From JAGVNX01 sp035290965 (GTDB lineage: Archaea > Iainarchaeota > Iainarchaeia > Iainarchaeales > GCA-2688035), in the NCBI GenBank assembly GCA_035290965.1, contig DATDTD010000088.1, forward strand, positions 1-8,493: 8,493 bases of DNA, in the 5' to 3' direction. The notes below the pieces were generated by a model. It was not told the origin of the DNA and did not search any database. It was given only the letters and a program-made list of their open reading frames with translations. This document shows, in pieces, positions 6,424 to 8,493 of the stretch; the stretch's first letter is position 1, and every line of letters begins with the position of its first letter. Position numbers and translations under genes: made by a program.

Positions 6424-7407
6424 TTATTTTGTAGCCCGCAGTTTTTCCCCGATTTTTTCCTTTAAGGTACTTTTTACATTTTCTCCCTCAAGGAAAATTT
6501 CCTCGTTTGGGAGTGACTGCCGTGCTGTTTCGATTTCCTCTTTTCTTGCTAAATCTGTTTTGTTCAAAGCAATCATTATGTAGCAGTTGAATTGTTTTTT
6601 TATTTCTTCAAGAAGATTCAATTGTTCCTGCAGTGAATATCCCGAGCTTAATGTGGGGTCTAAAACAAAAACAATTATTTTTGCGAGATGCTTCAAGGCT
6701 GCGATTGCTTTTTTTTCTATCGGATTCCTGTCGCCGAGCGGCCTATCTAATAATCCCGGAGTATCTATTACTTGTATCTTGAGATATTTTGCCTCAAAGT
6801 ATCCAAGCTGTAATTTTTTTGTTGTAAAGGGATAGGAGGCAATTGCAGCCCTGCTTCCGGTTAACCTTGCGAGAATTGTTGTTTTTCCCACATTCGGAAA
6901 GCCTGAAAGGACTATTGTGGGAATGTCTGATTCAATGTTCGGAAGCTCGTTCATTCTTCTTGCTGCGTCATTGTAGTTTTCAATGCTTTTGTCCATTCCC
7001 TTCAGAACGCTTGCAAGCCTGCCGAAAAACTCCTTTTCAATTCCTGAAATCATTCTTTCCTGTTTCGGGTCTGTTGCCCAGATTTTTCTTGACAAGGGAA
7101 TGCGGATTTTTTTTATTATTCTCTGGACTGCGCTGAATTGTGCAAGCGCCCTTTTTGTTTTGTTGACGTCAATCGTTGCCTCTAACATTTCCTTTGCAAA
7201 GGGATTCATTTTTTCAACAGAAGGAAAATCCTTTACTGTTTTTTCAAGCCTTTCCTCTATTGTTTTTCCAACTGTCTCTATTTTTTTTATTGCGCGCAGT
7301 TTCCGCATTTTCTGCTTGTTCATTTTTCCGGAAACAGACTGCTTGCGCGCCTTTGCAAAAGCATTGTCAAGCAGTTCGCCCGCCTTCGGCAAAAAAATCT
7401 GGTTCAT
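6424..7407 (-). CDS. nog1: NOG1-family GTPase (large ribosomal subunit biogenesis)
   Basis: A P-loop GTPase of the Obg/NOG1 group, 327 residues, the usual archaeal length and lacking the eukaryotic C-terminal extension. An N-terminal helical region (1-160, many Lys and Arg) with the NOG1-type IRIPLSRKIW segment precedes the G domain. G1 is GFPNVGKTT (169-177), G2 lies in SYPFTTK (191-197), G3 is DTPG (215-218) and G4 is NKTD (282-285). G5 is weak, around LEGEN (306-310). The IDTPGLLDRPLGDRNPIE stretch (214-231) and GYSLQEQ (256-262) are typical of NOG1 rather than other Obg-like GTPases. In eukaryotes NOG1 acts on 60S precursors; a matching role on the archaeal 50S is inferred from the family. 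It lies 13 nt after the upstream gene, preceded by a weak GAG-type SD. Confidence 0.94.
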   Translation of the reverse strand: MNQIFLPKAGELLDNAFAKARKQSVSGKMNKQKMRKLRAIKKIETVGKTIEERLEKTVKDFPSVEKMNPFAKEMLEATIDVNKTKRALAQFSAVQRIIKKIRIPLSRKIWATDPKQERMISGIEKEFFGRLASVLKGMDKSIENYNDAARRMNELPNIESDIPTIVLSGFPNVGKTTILARLTGSRAAIASYPFTTKKLQLGYFEAKYLKIQVIDTPGLLDRPLGDRNPIEKKAIAALKHLAKIIVFVLDPTLSSGYSLQEQLNLLEEIKKQFNCYIMIALNKTDLARKEEIETARQSLPNEEIFLEGENVKSTLKEKIGEKLRATK

Positions 7408-7420
7408 TTTCTCGCTCTTT

Positions 7421-8038
7421 TCAAATTTTTTTTACTTTTCTTGCGCTTTTTTTGTTTTTTTTGCTTTTAACAAAATAGCCGTGTTCAAGCTTGTATCCCG
7501 GAAATTCGCGCACCTGTTCCCTTAAACAGTCGCTTTCTATCAGGGCAACCAGAACAGCATTCGCATCAACCCTACTGCTGTCTTCCAAGAGTCTTCTGGC
7601 AAGTCGCATGGCTTCCTTGGAAGCAAAAAATTTTCTTGTTGGCATATAACTGTAATACCCAATCACTTTTCCTTTTTTGTCAATTGCCGCGATATGCTCA
7701 GCAATTTTTTTGCCAGCCAGCCAAACTTTCAAACTTTCCTTTAAATCGTGTGATGCAGGAACTCCTGGTACTTTGGTTCTGAACCATGTTCTATCTGGCG
7801 TATGCGAATGAATTCTAGATCTTAACGCCAATGGAAGCCTATATTTTACTCCCACCCATTTTCGAACAAGATTTTCGTTAGGAAATAATTTCCCGGGTGT
7901 TCCCGGCAGTTTGTGCCAAGCCATTTCGAGTTTTGCAAGATCGGGTGTTTTTTCTATTTGTTCTTTGGCAGTTTGATACCCTGACCGAGGCTGTTTTCTT
8001 CCTGCCCTTGCGTGTTTTGCGGGTTTCATTTTTTTCAC
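7421..8038 (-). CDS. Hypothetical basic protein with JAMM-like HxH...D pattern
   Basis: I do not recognise this 205-residue protein. Both ends are very basic: residues 1-25, and the tail from 191, which is almost all Lys, Arg and Ser. The middle carries RIHSHTP (75-81) and, after an unusual spacer, PASHDL (94-99), followed by HIAAIDKKGKVIGYYSY (115-131). JAMM/MPN metallopeptidases have HSHP...PSxxDL followed by a beta hairpin, so the order fits. However, the spacer from the second His to Asp98 is about seven residues longer than usual, the catalytic Ser position is Ala95, and no clear upstream catalytic Glu is seen. It may be an inactive relative or a coincidence. The frame opens with GTG at 8038. 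ATG at 8029 (202 residues) is equally good or better, because GTGA at 8038-8035 would then be its SD, as seen at DP2. It is the first gene of the NOG1 cluster. Confidence 0.8.
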   Translation of the reverse strand: MKKMKPAKHARAGRKQPRSGYQTAKEQIEKTPDLAKLEMAWHKLPGTPGKLFPNENLVRKWVGVKYRLPLALRSRIHSHTPDRTWFRTKVPGVPASHDLKESLKVWLAGKKIAEHIAAIDKKGKVIGYYSYMPTRKFFASKEAMRLARRLLEDSSRVDANAVLVALIESDCLREQVREFPGYKLEHGYFVKSKKNKKSARKVKKI

Positions 8039-8171
8039 TTTTTTCGGATCAGCCTTTTGCTTTTCCCTTGCCTTATAATCAAGTTTTTAACCTTTTGCAA
8101 TAACTATTTTTTCATTCTGCCTTTACGGCTTACTAAAAAACCATTCAAATCTTTTTTTTAAGGTGAGTTTT
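8039..8171. promoter_or_regulatory. Divergent intergenic region between the NOG1 cluster and secF
   Basis: These 133 bases must hold the start signals for transcription in both directions. On the minus strand, GGTTAAAAACTTG (about 8092-8080) with an A-rich element just upstream is a candidate BRE and TATA box for the JAMM-like gene, about 45-60 nt before its start. On the plus strand, GCTTACTAAAAAACC (about 8128-8142) is a weak candidate for secF. No tRNA or other folded RNA was recognised. Confidence 0.35.
8161..8166 (+). promoter_or_regulatory. Shine-Dalgarno site of secF
   Basis: AGGTGA is a strong match to the archaeal anti-SD sequence. The five following bases lead to a TTG codon at 8172, which this site selects as the start. 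The GTG at 8163, which is in the same frame, lies inside the site and is therefore unlikely to be the start. Confidence 0.7.
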
Positions 8172-8493
8172 TTGCTCGAAAACTTTTACAAGGGAAAATA
8201 CAGGTATTATGCGATAATAGCCATGGTTATTCTTTTTACAATGGCTTTTTTTGCGCTTGTTTTTCCACAGGTTACAAAGGGAATAGACCTTTCGGGAGGG
8301 ACAATTCTTCTTGCAAGAACAGACAAGCCCATTGATTCAAAAATCCTTTCTGATGCCTTGTCGGAACAATTTGATTTTGTGGATTTGAGCGTTTCAAGCA
8401 TTTCTTCTCCTACAGGTTATGGCGTTACAATCCGCTTTGCGGAAAACAGGACAATTGCTTCCGCGGCGGCAGAGGTTGACGCTGCAAAATCAT
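8172..8493 (+). CDS. secF: Protein-export membrane protein SecF, N-terminal part (runs off right edge)
   Basis: SecF works with SecD in the membrane to assist Sec-dependent protein translocation using the ion gradient. The visible 107 residues begin MLENFYKGKYRYY, followed by one hydrophobic membrane segment (about residues 13-33, AIIAMVILFTMAFFALVF). Next comes KGIDLSGGTILLA (36-48), matching the G-I-D-x-x-GGT signature after the first SecF helix; SecD has a G-L-D-L-x-GG form. The stretch VDLSVSSISSPTG and the following strand fit the start of the first extracytoplasmic domain. The remaining five expected helices lie outside the window. Translation likely starts at TTG 8172 because of AGGTGA five nt upstream. 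It is transcribed away from the NOG1 cluster. In several archaea secF precedes secD, so secD may follow beyond the edge. SecD is the main alternative identity. Confidence 0.85.
   Translation, partial: MLENFYKGKYRYYAIIAMVILFTMAFFALVFPQVTKGIDLSGGTILLARTDKPIDSKILSDALSEQFDFVDLSVSSISSPTGYGVTIRFAENRTIASAAAEVDAAKS

Noticed and set aside
8039..8171. A small C/D-box RNA in the divergent gap.
   Set aside because: A CTGA occurs in the minus-strand reading, but there is no RTGATGA box at suitable spacing.
8207..8401. Short minus-strand open frame of 64 codons.
   Set aside because: It is antisense to the SecF N-terminus and has no recognisable motif or start signal.
8172..8493. SecD as the identity of the right-edge gene.
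   Set aside because: GIDLSGGT after one helix fits the SecF signature better than the GLDL form of SecD. It remains possible because only the N-terminus is seen.

Overview
The window reads as archaeal, probably a small-genome DPANN-type lineage, although the sequence alone does not fix the phylum. The archaeal markers are both subunits of family D DNA polymerase (found only in archaea), a UPF0147 protein, an archaeal-length NOG1 GTPase and an archaeal-type SecF. Several starts have GGTGA-type Shine-Dalgarno sites, and coding is dense with gaps of 0 to 26 nt inside gene clusters. The DNA is AT-rich. AAA lysine codons on the minus strand produce the many poly-T runs seen on the plus strand.

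Layout: seven genes lie on the minus strand and are transcribed right to left; one lies on the plus strand at the right edge. The first minus-strand cluster begins near 8038. It encodes a 205-residue protein of unknown function with a faint JAMM-like HxH...D pattern, then a NOG1-family GTPase (7407-6424), then a protein with a degenerate methyltransferase-like Rossmann motif (6397-5615). A 126-nt gap with a weak hairpin and AT-rich promoter-like stretches separates it from the second cluster. That cluster is UPF0147 (5488-5210), the PolD small subunit DP1 (5213-2424), a 203-residue orphan protein (2423-1812), and the PolD large subunit DP2 (1797 to beyond the left edge). The two polymerase subunits therefore appear co-transcribed, with the orphan protein between them. 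Its C-terminus resembles the catalytic loop and metal-binding Asp of kinases.

The most notable element is a 418-residue intein with a LAGLIDADG-type endonuclease, inserted in frame in DP1 (3069-4322). It splits the GDxxD metal-binding motif of the Mre11-like phosphoesterase domain exactly as GDN|CDG. Splicing residues (Cys1, block-B TxxH, terminal His-Asn, +1 Cys) and both endonuclease acidic residues are intact. Removal would give a 511-residue DP1. Sampled intein DNA is lower in GC than the flanking extein DNA.

At the right edge a divergent gene starts at a TTG behind a strong AGGTGA site and encodes the N-terminus of SecF. The 8039-8171 gap must hold promoters for both directions. No RNA genes, CRISPR arrays, insertion sequences or replication-origin repeats were recognised.
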